The position numbers were made by a program, and so were the translations under genes. Shown here in pieces: positions 52,087 through 63,599 of a DNA stretch of 64,000 nucleotides. The DNA comes from Undaria pinnatifida (taxonomy: Eukaryota > Sar > Phaeophyceae > Laminariales > Alariaceae), in contig JABAKD010000023.1 in NCBI GenBank assembly GCA_012845835.1, forward strand, positions 14,806,202 through 14,870,201. The letters are read 5' to 3'. The notes beneath the pieces were generated by a model. The model was not told the DNA's origin and did no database searches. It saw only the letters and a program-made list of their open reading frames with translations. The stretch's first letter is position 1. The number at the start of each line of letters is the position of its first letter.

Positions 52087-52680
52087 TGCCAAGAGGTGCT
52101 TGTGCAGAGCTAATTGCCCTGCGCTAGATGCTTGTCGATGTCACGTTCTGAACGGCAGTACGTGCGATGAGAACACGACACGTACATAACATATGGTACC
52201 TGGTACCTGGATCATACCTGGTACTACTGCTGCATATTCAAAAGAACGCACAGCGCCGCACGACACCGCAAAACGAAGGGCAAGACACGGCACCTCACTA
52301 TGCTGCGCTGCACTGCTGAGCTATATATAGCCGGGCTGACCGGAGCTGGGGGTGCATTGTTTGTGATCCAACAACAACGTAGTATGTACAAACTTATTAT
52401 TAGTACCGGTACGTGGGATGATACTGCGAATGAATGTTACTGGCATGTACGAACTAATAAAAGTACCGCAAAGCACGCAGCACGGCAAAGCAGCAAAACA
52501 CGCCAAAGCACAGCGCTGCGCTCTGCTAAGCTAGAGCTGCAGGGCATCGCAGGGCACTGCACGGCGCTGCGTTGCTGCGAGCTATAGCGCTGCGGTGGGG
52601 TGCTAGGCGGTGCGGAGCTGATGAGCCACCGGAGATGCCAGGGATGCACCAACCGAGCGCTTTCAGCACAAAGATATTTT
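52087..52680 (+). repeat. R2 element, 5'-truncated copy
   Basis: Starts at CCAAGAGGTGCTTGTGCAG without the GC hairpin and aligns with 10,137-10,810, then with 11,138-11,190. It lacks the roughly 325 bp found at 10,811-11,137 in the other copy. Confidence 0.7.
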
Positions 52681-53639
52681 TCCCCAGCAACTAATTGGAA
52701 CTTCGGGAAGGTTCTTATCCCCAGCAACTAATTTTCTTTTCGGCAATGGCGGGCTGAGAAGGGCTGAGAGGGGGAAGAAATATGCCGAGCGAGACCTCCG
52801 AGGGGGTCGAGAACTAAGTAATTAAGTCTATGTATCTATGTATGTATGTAGGACAGGGCGTGAGGGAACCAGGAGAGGAAGTTTCGGGGGATCGAAGCCC
52901 ACAGCAGCAGTCTGCAGGAGGTCGCGGTGTAAACCAATCTGCGTTGCGGTGTGCTTGCTCAGTCTGAAGCCCAAGAAAAGCTCTCGTGAATACGTACCAG
53001 GTACTGCATTCGGACGTCGAGTATTGACCTGAAATTCGTCGAACTCACGGCTGACGTCCTTGGAAATTAGTTATAAAATATCGTGTACCAAGTAAGTGCG
53101 TATCCTTTTTTCGCCACGTACATATTTCGTCTTCCAGCCTCTTCCTCGGCCATCCTATTAAATGATACACGGGGGACACGAAGTCTAGAGCAACAGCCGA
53201 TTGGAGGTCAGTGGCAAACTCATCTGTGCTGCGGAGCGTCTGCTTCAAACTCAGTTCAGTTTGGGACCTCGAGAAGGCGCGTAGATTTTCGGAAATAGTC
53301 TGTCGTGGACCAGGTAGGTATCCTTTTTTTTTACCTATCTTGTCGTCGCCTTCGTGCTTCTACTTCGGTCCTTCTGTTGCGGATATCTTCTGTGACAGAC
53401 TCATCTATCTTCCATCGCAAGGAGCTTTTCAACACGTGTTCTAGGTCCGTAGTGGAGGAGCTTCGAGCGGAGTGAGGAGTGTGCTGGGACCACAAAACAC
53501 AAACGAAACACGATGTAGAGCCCCATCCGGAAGTCATCGTGATTATTGAGGCGCCAGGCATATCTTCTAGCCTCTCCATCGGACCTAATCGGGCATCCTT
53601 TTTTCTCCAGCGGTTTCTTCTACGAGTGTGTTCCATCAC
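52681..53639. other. Possible degenerate repeats before the LINE
   Basis: Three spots share GTATCC or GCATCC followed by a T-run and a CTTC-rich stretch (about 53,098, 53,318 and 53,596; spacing about 220-280 bp). This could be a set of 5' promoter-type monomers of the following retroelement, or plain duplication. No ORF with a recognisable domain. Confidence 0.35.
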
Positions 53640-55493
53640 AGGAACGAACTAGATGACCGTACGTATAGACAGCTGTGATGCGAGTGGAGTCAGGGGTTGC
53701 ATGCAACGGAGCTTGACGAGAGTAAGGGGGTGGAAGTGAGGGGTTACAGGAACGCCGATAGGAAAAGGAAACGGACAAAAGGGGATCAAGTACGATTAAC
53801 AGTGTGTGCCGCAAGACGGAAAACCAACGCGGGGCAAAAAACTTCACACGGACGAGGCACTGATACTGAGGTGGGGGAAATTAGCAGTGAACGAGAGGTT
53901 TCAGAAGTCAGTTGTTGCATACTGTCCCAAAGACGATTGTGAGACAAACACGACAAGACCGTGGTACTGGTATTACCATAGTACCTCTCGTTGGTGGCCT
54001 GCGGGCCCTGACTGGCGGTACTTGTCTGTTCCGGCAGCGCAAGGGACATACTGCTGTACAAGCCTCGGAGGCCACGGGTGGCGTACTGCTGTACGAGCCG
54101 CGACCAATCCACGAGCCTAGGCGAACGCCGTTGGAAGGACCTTTGGGTGATGGACATCAAAAGCCGTTGGGCGGACCTCTTGGGAGGGGCATCACATCGA
54201 CGAGGTTTTCCCGCTGGATTAGACTTTCGCAGGGGGAGGCAACTCGGAACGTCGATCCTGAATGTCAGGGAGGGGTTACTATACGAGGACCCTTGGAAAA
54301 GGACATCCCGCAGGGGGAGAAAGAGGGACTCGAACCTACACTCACCATTGTCACGGAAAGGCATGAGGTGTTTAACGCTCACCGTAGGGAGGGTGGTTTA
54401 GGGGTGCGAAAGTGTGGGCACCCTCGCAGACGCGAGGATGCCCATAATGCCAGGAGAGGGCAACCGCCAAGGACAAACTATTAGAGGGGAGGGGGAAGGC
54501 ACACCAGTACCTATGCGCCCAGAGAATGTTAGAGTGTCTGCAAGCACGGCTACGGGAGCTCAAAGGGGAATAGGCCTGCAAGAGCGGGAGGAGAACGATG
54601 CGTTACCGCCCAACGTACGGGGTCCGTCGGGGGAACTACTGTCACCAGGGCGAGGGCGATGGAGAACCTTACCATCGTGGCTAGCAGGACGATCACACAG
54701 GCTAGGCGGGGTACAGGGCCATTTCCCTCCTATGGCGATGCCGGCGGATACCCGGACCCAACAGAGACTGGTTAACCGCACTATAGAAACTGCAGCACAA
54801 CCAGCAGTTACGGCAACAGCCCAATCACTATGCCCATTGCCAGCTGGGCAAGGACGGGGGAGGACCCTCCCGGCATGAATGCAGTCCAGGGTCATGGGAA
54901 CAGACCCCGAGCCGTGAGGGTTACAACAACAGACAGCAAATGGGGAGGAGTCGGAAACCGGTTGTCTCGGGCAGCAAGGAAGAACCATAGCAGGGGCCAC
55001 ATATTTTACAGAGGGTGCGTCGACAAGTGCATTACCGGCGATAGTGCCACTGCCGGTAGGGGACGTACAGCAGACGACGGCCCCGGCATGGACACGAGCC
55101 CGAACCGGGGGGTTGGCCCTTGCAGGAGGGGTCCTCCGGCATCAAACGCCGAGTGAGGCCCAACAGGAGGGGAACCAGACACCTACCGAAGACGGGAGAT
55201 GTATAACGGAGGGACGGCTGGCGTTGGAGCGCGCGAGACAGATGACTCTCCCGGCAAGGGCTAACACTAAGACAAGAGTACCAGGTGTTCCAGGAGGGGT
55301 TCAGCAGCCCTTGTCGCACCGACCGATGGCGACGAGTGATAAGAACGTTCCTCCGCCTCCCCACACCTCCGCAGAATAGGGCAGCATCAGGCGATCGACT
55401 CGCGCCTCGACCGACGTTGCGGCAGAGGCGCCGTTCTCCATCGCCAGCTGCGGTGGACCAAGCGATGATGCCACGGCTGGTGGGGCGTGGGAG
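53640..55493 (+). pseudogene. LINE-like element, 5' portion (frameshifted)
   Basis: Open stretches change frame repeatedly (for example 53,912-54,484, 54,414-54,878, 55,044-55,379 and 55,285-55,860), as in an old coding region with indels. Products are Arg/Gly/Pro-rich. An RRRSPSP segment at about 55,425 recurs, with its surroundings, at about 55,770-55,850. I assign it to the LINE only because composition and strand continue without a break into the RING and RT region; the true 5' end is unknown. Confidence 0.45.
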
Positions 55494-56600
55494 GTGGACG
55501 ACTACCCTGGCATGGATGCACGCGAGGACGATAAGGGGGTTGCAGCATCAAGCGTCGAGTGGAGCGCAGCAAGAGAGGGATCGGGCGTCCGCGACAGTAG
55601 GGAGGCGTCCATCGCAGGTCCCGCCGTTGGTGGAACGCGAGAGTATGAATGCAGCGACACGAGGCCCAGGTATCGCATCAAGCGGGCCCCATCAATTGAC
55701 GTCGCGTCGGTCGCTGCCAACGACGGGTGGGAACGCTCCCCATCGCCCCGCATCATTGGGACTCGGAGGGATAGGGCAGCATCATGTGATCGGCCCTCGC
55801 CACGACCGACAACGCGGCCGAGGCACCGCTCGCCATCGCCCTGTGGAGGGAATATCATAATCACTCCGGCTTCGCTCCTACCAGGAATCTTAAGGCGCCG
55901 GCAGCGGTCCATCTCCCCTCCCGCAGGAACACCGGTGCGCTCGCACCAGCGGCTTCGGTTCACTTTTACTGAAAACACACAGAACCGGAGGGCCTTGGTG
56001 CCTCGCAGAAAAAATCTAGCCGTCCAAGGCCGTAGCCCGCGCCCATCCGAGAATGCGCCTACCCTTTCCGAGATTACAGCCAATGCCCGAGCGTGGAGCA
56101 ACAGAGCAGAGGCGAGGGTGACCGGTGCGCAGTTGGTATCAATCCCCCAAGTGGTAAATGGGCTTGGTGGGAGACATTGCCTTCCTAGCACTTGTCAACG
56201 TGCTGGAATAGGGACTACACGGAGACGGAGCCCTTCGCCCATGAAGGTTGAAGGTGGGCACATCCATATTTCGAAACGTAGGAAACGGCGTCGCCGTCAT
56301 ACTTGTATCACCGGAGGCGTTTGTCTGCGTAGGAGGAGGGGTTCGATCCCTTCCCGCGTCAGGAGAGGTCGAGGAGGCGAGGTAGCGCCCACGGAGAACG
56401 GGAGGACGAGGGATGGACCCTCCCACTCCCCTCTGTTAATGAATGAAGCAGTTCCCGCATCCCAAAATGCCCTTCGTCAGCCGGAAGCTCCGCCCAGCCG
56501 AGGATTCTTTGCGGGTCCACACCTGAAAGGACCCAGCAGGGTTATCAGGCTTTCCGTTCCAGCGCCGGTGTCCATAGTATGCCATCGGACACGGCACTAA
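55494..56600 (+). pseudogene. LINE-like element, Arg-Ser-rich ORF
   Basis: 368 open codons. The sequence is rich in RSPSP/RRRSPSP dipeptide clusters (HRSPSPCG, RQRSISPPAG, RRRSPSPMK) and Arg runs (RRKRRRRHT). It looks like a nucleic-acid-binding ORF1-type segment, or an SR-like disordered region. No enzymatic motif. Internal repeats of about 80 bp (55,379-55,455 and 55,770-55,850) now lie in different frames, which points to indels since duplication. Confidence 0.5.
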
Positions 56601-56698
56601 GGTTTCGTGACTCGAGTTTCTGTCCCCAGGATGCGCGTCGTGGAGCGAACAGCTTTGTTCGGGGGGTCTTTTAGGGGCGGGAATATCTACGAGGACTA

Positions 56699-58072
56699 GT
56701 GGGAGAGCAAGGAAATCCTCCCCCCATAATAGCGGGTGCGACACCAGGCTCTCAGGCCTCAAGTCACAGGTATCAAGATACTCGATGCGCAATTAGTACT
56801 TCATTCCGGAGGGGAGGGGCTGGGGAGTCTACGCTCATGCGCAGTCAACAGGGGTACTACGCGACCATCGCAGGCGGTCGCAATCAGAGTGAGGCAATGT
56901 CTCCCCACCTTCGGCCATTAGGCGTAGCACCGACCTTCCGGCACTCCAGAGCGACGCCTCAAGACGCTCGTCTTGCCGGCGGAAGCCTTGTCCGAATGGG
57001 ACCCTTGCGGGGCCAAACAACTCCTAGCAGTCAGCAGGAGTGTCGGACGACGCTCGCCTGTGGCGGAGCTCATGGCGAAATAGGGTCTGGGTCTTCTCCC
57101 CCGCTACCACCGGGTGTGACAGCGGGTTCCCGGGTCTCAAGAACGCCCCCCCCCACCCGCGCCGAGAAACAAGTGGGGGCCGACGTCAATAAAGCAGCGA
57201 TCAGATGGAAGTTGACCCTGTTCAAGGCAGTACACCTCGAGAGGATAATCCGTGCCGTAGGTAGAGACATAGGGCAGGGCGGGAAGAGGCACCACCAACC
57301 CAACAGTGGTAACGCACCGGAAAGAGGTTCCGACGGGGCAACGCCGCGACTAGGATCGTCCACATATCCGGGAACGGCCGCAGGTGTAGGGCGACGGGCC
57401 ACGAACAGTACACCTGCGGAGGGCCTCATCTCCTCCAGGACAAGGGCGCGCACCCGTTTAGCTGCTACCATCAGCGCGCGATCATCGGACGGGGGAAGGG
57501 GGGGGGAGCTTTTCACTGGGATATTTCGCGGAGTGTCGCCTCACCAGCCAACGATGGAGCGGATGGAATCGTCGACAACACATTCCCAACCAGCACAGTC
57601 GTTGCCGGAACAACCTCCGGACACGCCTGGTGCATCACAGCCGCCGACAACGGAATTGGTACCACCCCTAACTGCATCCCTTACACTTGGAGATTCGAGC
57701 ACACCCGTCATAGAAGGTGCGCCGCAAACGGGAGATCCACCATTCCCACTTGAGGGTTCAAGCACACTCGTCATAGAAGGTGCGCCGCTAGTGGGAGAGA
57801 CACCACTCCAGACATCAGGGCCAGCACAGGCACCGATTTTCGAGTCACGCCCACCACAGCCTGCATCAAGGAGGGAGTCTCAATCGTCGATACAGCCCTC
57901 CCTAGCGGTATCAGTGCCCGCCTCGACCCCTCCGACGACACCGCAACTGCCGTCAGCTACCTCTCCATCCGCTAGGCCACCCACAACGTCATCGCCAAGT
58001 CCGTCACCGTCACTGCCGCCGCCGCAGCTGCCCACAACTGGCCATCCCTCGACAGCGACACCTAGATCTTGA
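56699..58072 (+). pseudogene. LINE-like element, Pro/Ser/Thr-rich ORF
   Basis: 457 open codons. The first half is Gly/Arg-rich, the second half Pro/Thr/Ser-rich with a direct peptide repeat (STPVIEGAPQTGDPPF, then STLVIEGAPLVGETPL at about 57,700-57,800) and a PSPSPSLPPPQLP tail. Likely a disordered linker of the retroelement protein. It stops about 300 bp before the first RING-like cluster. Confidence 0.5.
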
Positions 58073-58385
58073 CACCGAGTGCGGCCCTCGAGCTCGAAAC
58101 GGCATCGCAGACAGTGGTCAGGACGGCAGAGGCAGCATCGCCAAGACCGTCACGGACGACGCCTACACGAACGGCGGAGGGAAGGGGTCCGGCACCCGTA
58201 CCGACGCCCGAACTGCCTCCGTCTCCGCCACGGACACCATCGCCGACGCCTACAGACAACCTGCTCCAGGACGAACCCCCGGAAACTGCTGTGTATGCTA
58301 TGAGGCATTGGCCTCTCCTTTGGTATATTTAGAGAGCTGCTCCCATTGACTGCACCTTCCGTGCTACGCCGCACTCCGAGTCAGA

Positions 58386-58784
58386 ATGGAGGTCGATCTA
58401 CGGTGTCCGGCATGCCGGGCGACCGTAACAGTCAACGAGGCTGACGGGATTGCGCTCCGTCAGCACAGCAATGAGGTCATAGTGGTGTTGATGGTCGCGC
58501 GGCAAGAGATGCCAGCTGACGGAGAAGCACCGCTAACAACAAGGGCCACAACAGGAGGCAGGAGGCGGCGAGCGATATGCAGCGTTTGCCATGGTCTGGT
58601 TGAGGAGACTAATTGCGTACAAGTGTCCTGCTCGTGCGACGTACACCGCCGTTGTGCTTTAGGCTTCTGTGAGGATGCAATCCCCCGAGCTAGGACTTTC
58701 GGAGGGGTACACCTAGTCACTTGCCCGAACCCGGCTCTGCACGAGGAGCATCAAGAGGTCGATCTACACCCCCTCCTCCAATAG
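58386..58784 (+). pseudogene. RING-like zinc-binding segment 1 (LINE)
   Basis: 132 codons beginning with a CPAC knuckle and then a C-x2-C...C-x-C-x2-H-x2-C...C pattern (CSVCHGLVEETN, SCSCDVHRRCAL, VTCPNP), which resembles a RING or RING-variant finger. Such modules bind two zinc ions and mediate protein contact, sometimes ubiquitin transfer. Together with four later clusters it forms an array upstream of the RT. It may be a fragment of one longer protein. Confidence 0.55.
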
Positions 58785-58805
58785 ATTCGGGCTCTTGGCA
58801 GGTCG

Positions 58806-59114
58806 GTGAACACGACGGAAGAACACGAGATCAGAGCCAGGGTAACTGCAGCTGAACAGCGCCTCCGGGGAAGAGCGCACATTACCCCGGAAATGGTGGA
58901 CTTATCACGGAATCTCACAGAGCGAGATGAGGAGGACCACCACGGAGAATGGCGGGGCACGATCCCCCAGCAACAGGTGCGAGCACCGTGTGGAGTCTGT
59001 GGCAGGCACTTGGAGGATGACCAGAGGTTCGCTTTTGGTGGCTGGCTCGTCCACAGGGGATGTGCCGTGGAAAAGCGCAGCAGAAGCAGACGGCAGGGGG
59101 GACGACCGATTTGA
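58806..59114 (+). pseudogene. RING-like zinc-binding segment 2 (LINE)
   Basis: A CGVCGRHLEDDQRF...WLVHRGCAVEK stretch gives C-x2-C...H-x2-C, half of a zinc finger. The remaining ligands are probably in another frame; the following 200 bp include a tandem duplication (GCTCACCAACAACGACAGTTA at 59,221 and 59,251, quoted in part). Confidence 0.5.
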
Positions 59115-59975
59115 GGTAGCTATCCGGGACCGAACAGGAGTGTCTCGTCGGAGAACGTTCCGACTCACGGCAATAGTGCCCAGAATCCACATGAGATACG
59201 ATCGCACTACCCCGGATGCCGCTCACCAACAACGACAGTTAGAGATGGCGCTCACCAACAACGACAGTTAGAGAAATTGTGCCGATCACTGACCTCGGGT
59301 GTAGAGGAGGCCGCGAGTCAAGGTGAAGGTGGTCAAGACGTCAAAAGGGGATTGGAGGAATCCAAGGAATTTTGGTGCACGTACTGCGGGTGGCCTCTCG
59401 ATAACTCTAGTGGGGAGTCAGGGGAAAACGACGCTCGAGTACCCGTTCCTTGAGCCCATGGAGGCGTTGTGCACACCCGCTGCATGCTGGACCGCGCGAA
59501 AAACCTCGTTCGAGGGTATGCAGATCCTAGGCCCTGCGTCGCGTGTCGCTCGGCGTGGCCGGAAGGAAGCCGACCTCCCCACCCGGCGGAGCTGGCTAGA
59601 GGGATATCCACGGACGGACTTGAGGGAAGGTGGGGGGCGGTGAGAGGTGCCCTGCAGTTCGCCGCCCGTTCAGCGGCACATCTCCGGACTGGAGTCACCC
59701 AGCTACGTGACGATTGGCATTAACGGTACGTTTGAGCTCATGTTACATGCACACGGAAGGAGCTCAACCTCCTCGTTCTTGCTATGCTCCCTATTTTGCG
59801 ATGAGCTGGACCTGCCTCAAGGGGCATACTTCGATTTCCCCAACCGAGGGAATGGGAAACGGCGGCAGGCCGATACCGTACGCTGTTCGCTGCGTACGCC
59901 ATCAAACCGCAGGATATCTTACTCCGACTCCAACATCAAATAATCTACATCGCACTTCACGTCCAACAATATATA

Positions 59976-59988
59976 GTAGGCCTCGACG
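59976..59988. other. SINE target-site duplication (left)
   Basis: GTAGGCCTCGACG here and again at 60,176-60,188, immediately after the poly(A) tail. The sister module at about 61,018 carries the uninterrupted equivalent (GCGGGCCTCGACTCGACG). Confidence 0.88.
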
Positions 59989-60175
59989 AAGACCACTCAT
60001 AGGGACAGCTTACGCTACACCTACAATGGGACCCGAAGGGTGCGCCAGCTAGCGTTGGGCTGCGAAAGCATCTGAGTTAAATCGACACACGACGCGTATG
60101 AAAATACGTGGAAGTGTGGTGAGCTAAAGCTTTATTTTTCCCCATCCGCCGGAGGATAAAAAAAAAAAAAAAAAA
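59989..60175 (+). mobile_element. SINE-B with poly(A) tail and 13-bp TSD
   Basis: 187 bp starting near GACCACTCATAGGGACAGCT and ending CATCCGCCGGAGGATA plus about 17 A. It is flanked by 13-bp direct repeats, the signature of LINE-type target-primed insertion. It aligns along its length with 17,762-17,546. It has no coding capacity and no obvious tRNA-like promoter, so its head may derive from another small RNA or from an mRNA/LINE 3' end. Confidence 0.85.
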
Positions 60176-60379
60176 GTAGGCCTCGACGCCGAATGCGAAG
60201 AGCGACTAACAAGATGGACCCTCGGGGTCCGAAGCGCGTTGGAAGCGGGTGATGCGCTTCCTTCCTTCTCAACAGCGATGGCAGCGACACCGGAGAGAAC
60301 GGACCGGACGTTGGAGAACGACCCTTTACACACGGGACCAACTGAACAAGAAGGCGGTGCTAGGAGTGCAGCAGAGAGG

Positions 60380-61702
60380 CGTCATGCCGTTGAAAGCAGG
60401 GGTGCATCTCCCTGCACCTACTGCGGGCGGGCACAAGAGGAGCCTACTGGGGATTCGGCGGCAGACTCTTTATGGGTAATTAATTCCGTGTCCCCACGGA
60501 GAGCAAGTACATGCCCGCGGCATGCTAGACCGTGCGGAACGCCTCGCGGGTGGGCATGCAGACCCACAACAATGCGTCGCGTGTCGCTCGGAATGGCCGG
60601 CAAGAAATCGACCTCTTTATCCGGCTGAGCTGGATGAGGACCTTCCGATGGCCACGCCCGGGGGAAAGGTGGCCGCCAGTAGCGGGAGCCCTGCACTTCG
60701 CCCAACTCTTGGAGGAGGACGCCCCCCGGTTGGACCCAGCTAGTTACGCCACGACTGGTTTAACACGATACTTTTGAGGAGATGGTGAGGACCCATGGGA
60801 GTAGCCCAGCCTCCTCGTTCCTGTTGCGTTCCCTGTTCGGCGATGCTCTTGGCCTGCCCCAAGGCGCTTACCTTGACTTCCCCCGACCGAGGGAATGGAG
60901 AGCGGCAGTCGGTCACTACCGTGAGATCTTCGCTGCGTATGGCATCCGCCCGCAGGATACTGTACTCCGACTCCCGAATCGAAGGATCTACATCTTACCT
61001 CATGTCCAAGAGTTCTTGGCGGGCCTCGACTCGACGTGGGAGGACCGCCTAACGAGGTGGACCCTCGGGGTCCGAAATGCGTTAGAAGAGGGGGAGGCGC
61101 TTCTTCCGTTCCCGACGGCAGCGTGGACCCTCGGGTCCCAAAACAGGTTTGAGGCGGAGAACGAGCTGCCTCCCTCCCCGACGGCAGCGGGGGTAACACC
61201 GGAAGGAACAGACCCGGCGCTGGAGAGTGACTCGTTAGCAACGGGAGTAACACAACTGGAAGGAGCAGCCCCGGCGTCTGAAGGTGACTCGAGGGTAAGG
61301 GGGCAGGCGGAGCCAGGAGGCGGCGCTTGTGTAGCCGTGGAGAATACCCTCATGGCCGAACACGGGGATTTCACAGTGGCCGGACCCTTGCCCCCCCCTC
61401 TGAGTCAGCCCGGCGCCACCCTTGCGGCGGTGAGGGGCACGGCGGGAGAAACGGGCCCAGCACGGGAGAGCGACCCTTCAGCAGCGGGCGTGGCACCACC
61501 GGAGGGTGAAACTCTAGCGTCAGAAGGTGACCCGGGGGGGAGGGAGCAGACGGGAGCCAGGATGTGCTGTACCTGTTGCCACGGGAAACTCCCGAACTGC
61601 CGAAAACAGGGGGGCGACGGCGCCGGGACACTCGCGCGCGCCCCCAACACAGCCCAGCATCACCCCAGCAACATCGAGAGCGCCTGCGTCTACGTCCACT
61701 GA
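60380..61702 (+). pseudogene. RING-plus-helical unit B of LINE
   Basis: Second copy of the module. The finger part reads CTYCGRAQE (about 60,415) and MLDRAERLAGGH...CVACRSEWP (about 60,522-60,605, other frame). The helical part is well preserved from 60,782: SSFLLRSLFGDALGLPQGAY, then REWRAAVGHYREIFAAYGI and LPNRRIYILPHVQEFL. It is followed by acidic repeats (PEGTDPALESDSLATGV, ETGPARESDPSAAGV). The last 40 codons look out of frame, since the next RING is in another frame. The duplication of a whole module within the element is notable. Confidence 0.6.
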
Positions 61703-62210
61703 TGCAGTAGAGGGTGGGAGAAGCACAAGAGGCAGACGGGGTCGACCGCGCGGATCCGGAAGAGGAACACGAGCGACGAGAACTGGGGGAGGAGCCACCA
61801 CGAACCAGGGGCGAATCCCTCGACATGGAAGCAGCGAGGTTCCCTCGGCCCCTGCCGAAGGAAGGGTTGGCGGTGGAGAGAGGGAAGGCGGGGACGGAGA
61901 GGGAGGAGGGTCTGCACCAGGGAGCGTAACGCCACTTCGCGCTTTCATTGCAGACGACCACAGCGGTACGACCTGTGGGGGCTGCAGAGCAACGATTGCT
62001 CGGGGACACCGAGTAGTGGGCATGGCCTGTGGACGTCAACATGCAATGCATGCGCCGTGCGTGGTGAATGCGGTTAGACGAGGCGGGGCGCAGGCGTCGT
62101 TTCTCTGCGGAGCAAGGGGGTGCACAGTCCGCCATGGAAGACGGGAAGCAATAGAAGCGGCAGTTCAGTGGACTACGTGTGACGGCAGCGGGACTCGGGG
62201 GGAGACCTGA
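61527..62210 (+). pseudogene. RING-like finger upstream of RT (LINE)
   Basis: 227 open codons. The C-terminal third has the clearest RING pattern of the window: CGGC-x11-ACGRQHAMHAPC...FLCGARGC, that is C-x2-C...C-x2-H-x2-H-x2-C...C-x4-C (residues about 148-200). The N-terminal half is Arg/Gly-rich. It lies immediately before the RT-linked region and ends 3 bp before the next open frame. Confidence 0.6.
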
Positions 62211-62212
62211 CG

Positions 62213-62692
62213 ATGGCGAGGAAGAGCGCCGGGATGGCCTCTGATATCCCCGGGACCAAAACACATTGGGAATTGCAGGACCGCTCGATGATGTCTCTCT
62301 TGAGGACCTCCAACAACGCTTCGTCAATGTTGTCAAAAGCGCAGCCGAGGCTGGCTACTGCCCACGCCAAGCTTATCACCCATGTGCTTGGCCTCCTCAA
62401 TCACGCCTTGGGAGAGCATCGCCAATCCACACAATCGGAGACGCCGCAATCACTCCTGAGGTCAATCAAGTTGTGGTACATCCCCCCAGCTCTCCTGCAC
62501 TCGCAGGATGGCCGAATGAAACGGCGTGAGAGGTTTGCGTCTGCCGAACGCGGTGACCTCATCCTCTTGCTCCCGTGGTTAATGGAGTATACCCGTCGAA
62601 CATCGACGAGGCAAATCGGCCAAGCCCGTGAAGAGACGGACGCTGATATGTTTAAGAGGGCTCATCAGCATGCCGCCATCGTGCGGGGGTGA
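62213..62692 (+). pseudogene. LINE region between RING and RT
   Basis: 159 codons, predicted helical, with KLWYIPPALLHSQDGRMKRR and LLPWLMEYTRR. It looks like the conserved segment N-terminal to RT in this LINE type. The frame is lost near 62,692: the plausible continuation (LLTEPRAPGNEETWERVKAK) is in another frame and hits a TAG at about 62,787. Confidence 0.55.
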
Positions 62693-62789
62693 CTGTGGCA
62701 GCACGCAGCCTCCTCACGGAACCGCGCGCGCCGGGGAACGAGGAAACGTGGGAACGCGTAAAAGCAAAGTTCCCGGAAAAGAACTAGGC

Positions 62790-63599
62790 CTGCGTCTCCG
62801 AAGCTGCAGCGGCAGCGGTGGCAACAAGTTCCTCCGACAGGAGGAAGGGAGTGTTCCCAACTGGCGCCCGAAGGAAGAGTTCGACCCACAGGTGGCCCTC
62901 GAGTTCATCAATTCTTGCAACGCCTTATCAGGCGCGAGAAGCGACGGTCTGCGCTTCTCGCACTTGCAGTCAATAATCAGGACTGGTTTTGGGCGCGAAA
63001 AATTCGGAGCTGGCATTGAAGCCTTTTGGAGAAGAATTATCGATGATCCAAACGCCTTCCCGCCTGAATTCTGGCAGCTCTTCTTGCGATCAAACCTCAC
63101 TGCCCTGGGTGAAGAATGCCGCCCCGTGTGCGTGGGGATGACGTGGAGGCGGCTTATTGCGGCCGGAACCATGCGGCAGTGGCGACCACGGCTGGAGGAG
63201 GCCAACCGCGAAGCGAGACAGTTTGGAGTCGGAGTACGAGGGGGGGTGGAACAGGTAGCGCTACGCGCAAGCGTATACCACGAGGCAAACAACTGGCTGA
63301 TCCTCACCGATTGCTCCAACGCATTCAACACAATGAAGCGGACTGCTATGCTAGCGGAGGCAGCCACTTGCGTGCCGGCGCTCACACCGTTCGTGGCAAA
63401 CCGTTACGGCGAGATGTCTGCGCCCGTGTTCTTTCAGATGGAATCGGGAGAAAGGCGGAAGATCGACTGCTCCAGCGGGGTGCAACAAGGGGATCCCATG
63501 GGGCCGGCGTTGTTCTGCATGCCGCTCCTGCCGGTGCTGAAGCGGACACGGGCGGAGTTCGAGCCAAGAGGTGTAGAGGCATTCGCCTACCTAGATTAA
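62790..63599 (+). pseudogene. LINE-like reverse transcriptase, inactivated
   Basis: RT fingers and palm are recognisable: SDGLRFSHLQSII, RPVCVGMTWRRLIAAG, LILTDCSNAFNTMKR (motif A, catalytic Asp), SSGVQQGDPMGPALF (motif B) and FAYLD (motif C). The codon after YLD, which should be the second catalytic Asp of YLDD, is TAA (63,597-63,599), and sequence beyond continues in RT style (INIG, then GVPIGTDEY in a shifted frame). With the upstream frameshifts this copy cannot encode RT. The family is a non-LTR (LINE-like) RT; the clade is not decided. Confidence 0.85.

Larger units (their letters stand above)
59320..60330 (+). pseudogene. RING-plus-helical unit A of LINE, interrupted by SINE-B
   Basis: First of two tandem copies of a module. 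In shifting frames it reads CTYCG-like, then a RCMLDRAKNL...CVACRSAWP finger, then a helical part with SSFLL...LPQGAYFDFP. The sister module is at 60,400-61,120. Several frameshifts and a SINE insertion at 59,989-60,175 have destroyed this copy. Confidence 0.6.

Noticed and set aside
61371-62336. 321-codon minus-strand ORF opposite the LINE
   Set aside because: Ser/Arg/Pro-rich composition without domains, while the plus strand has RING and RT motifs. Treated as a shadow.
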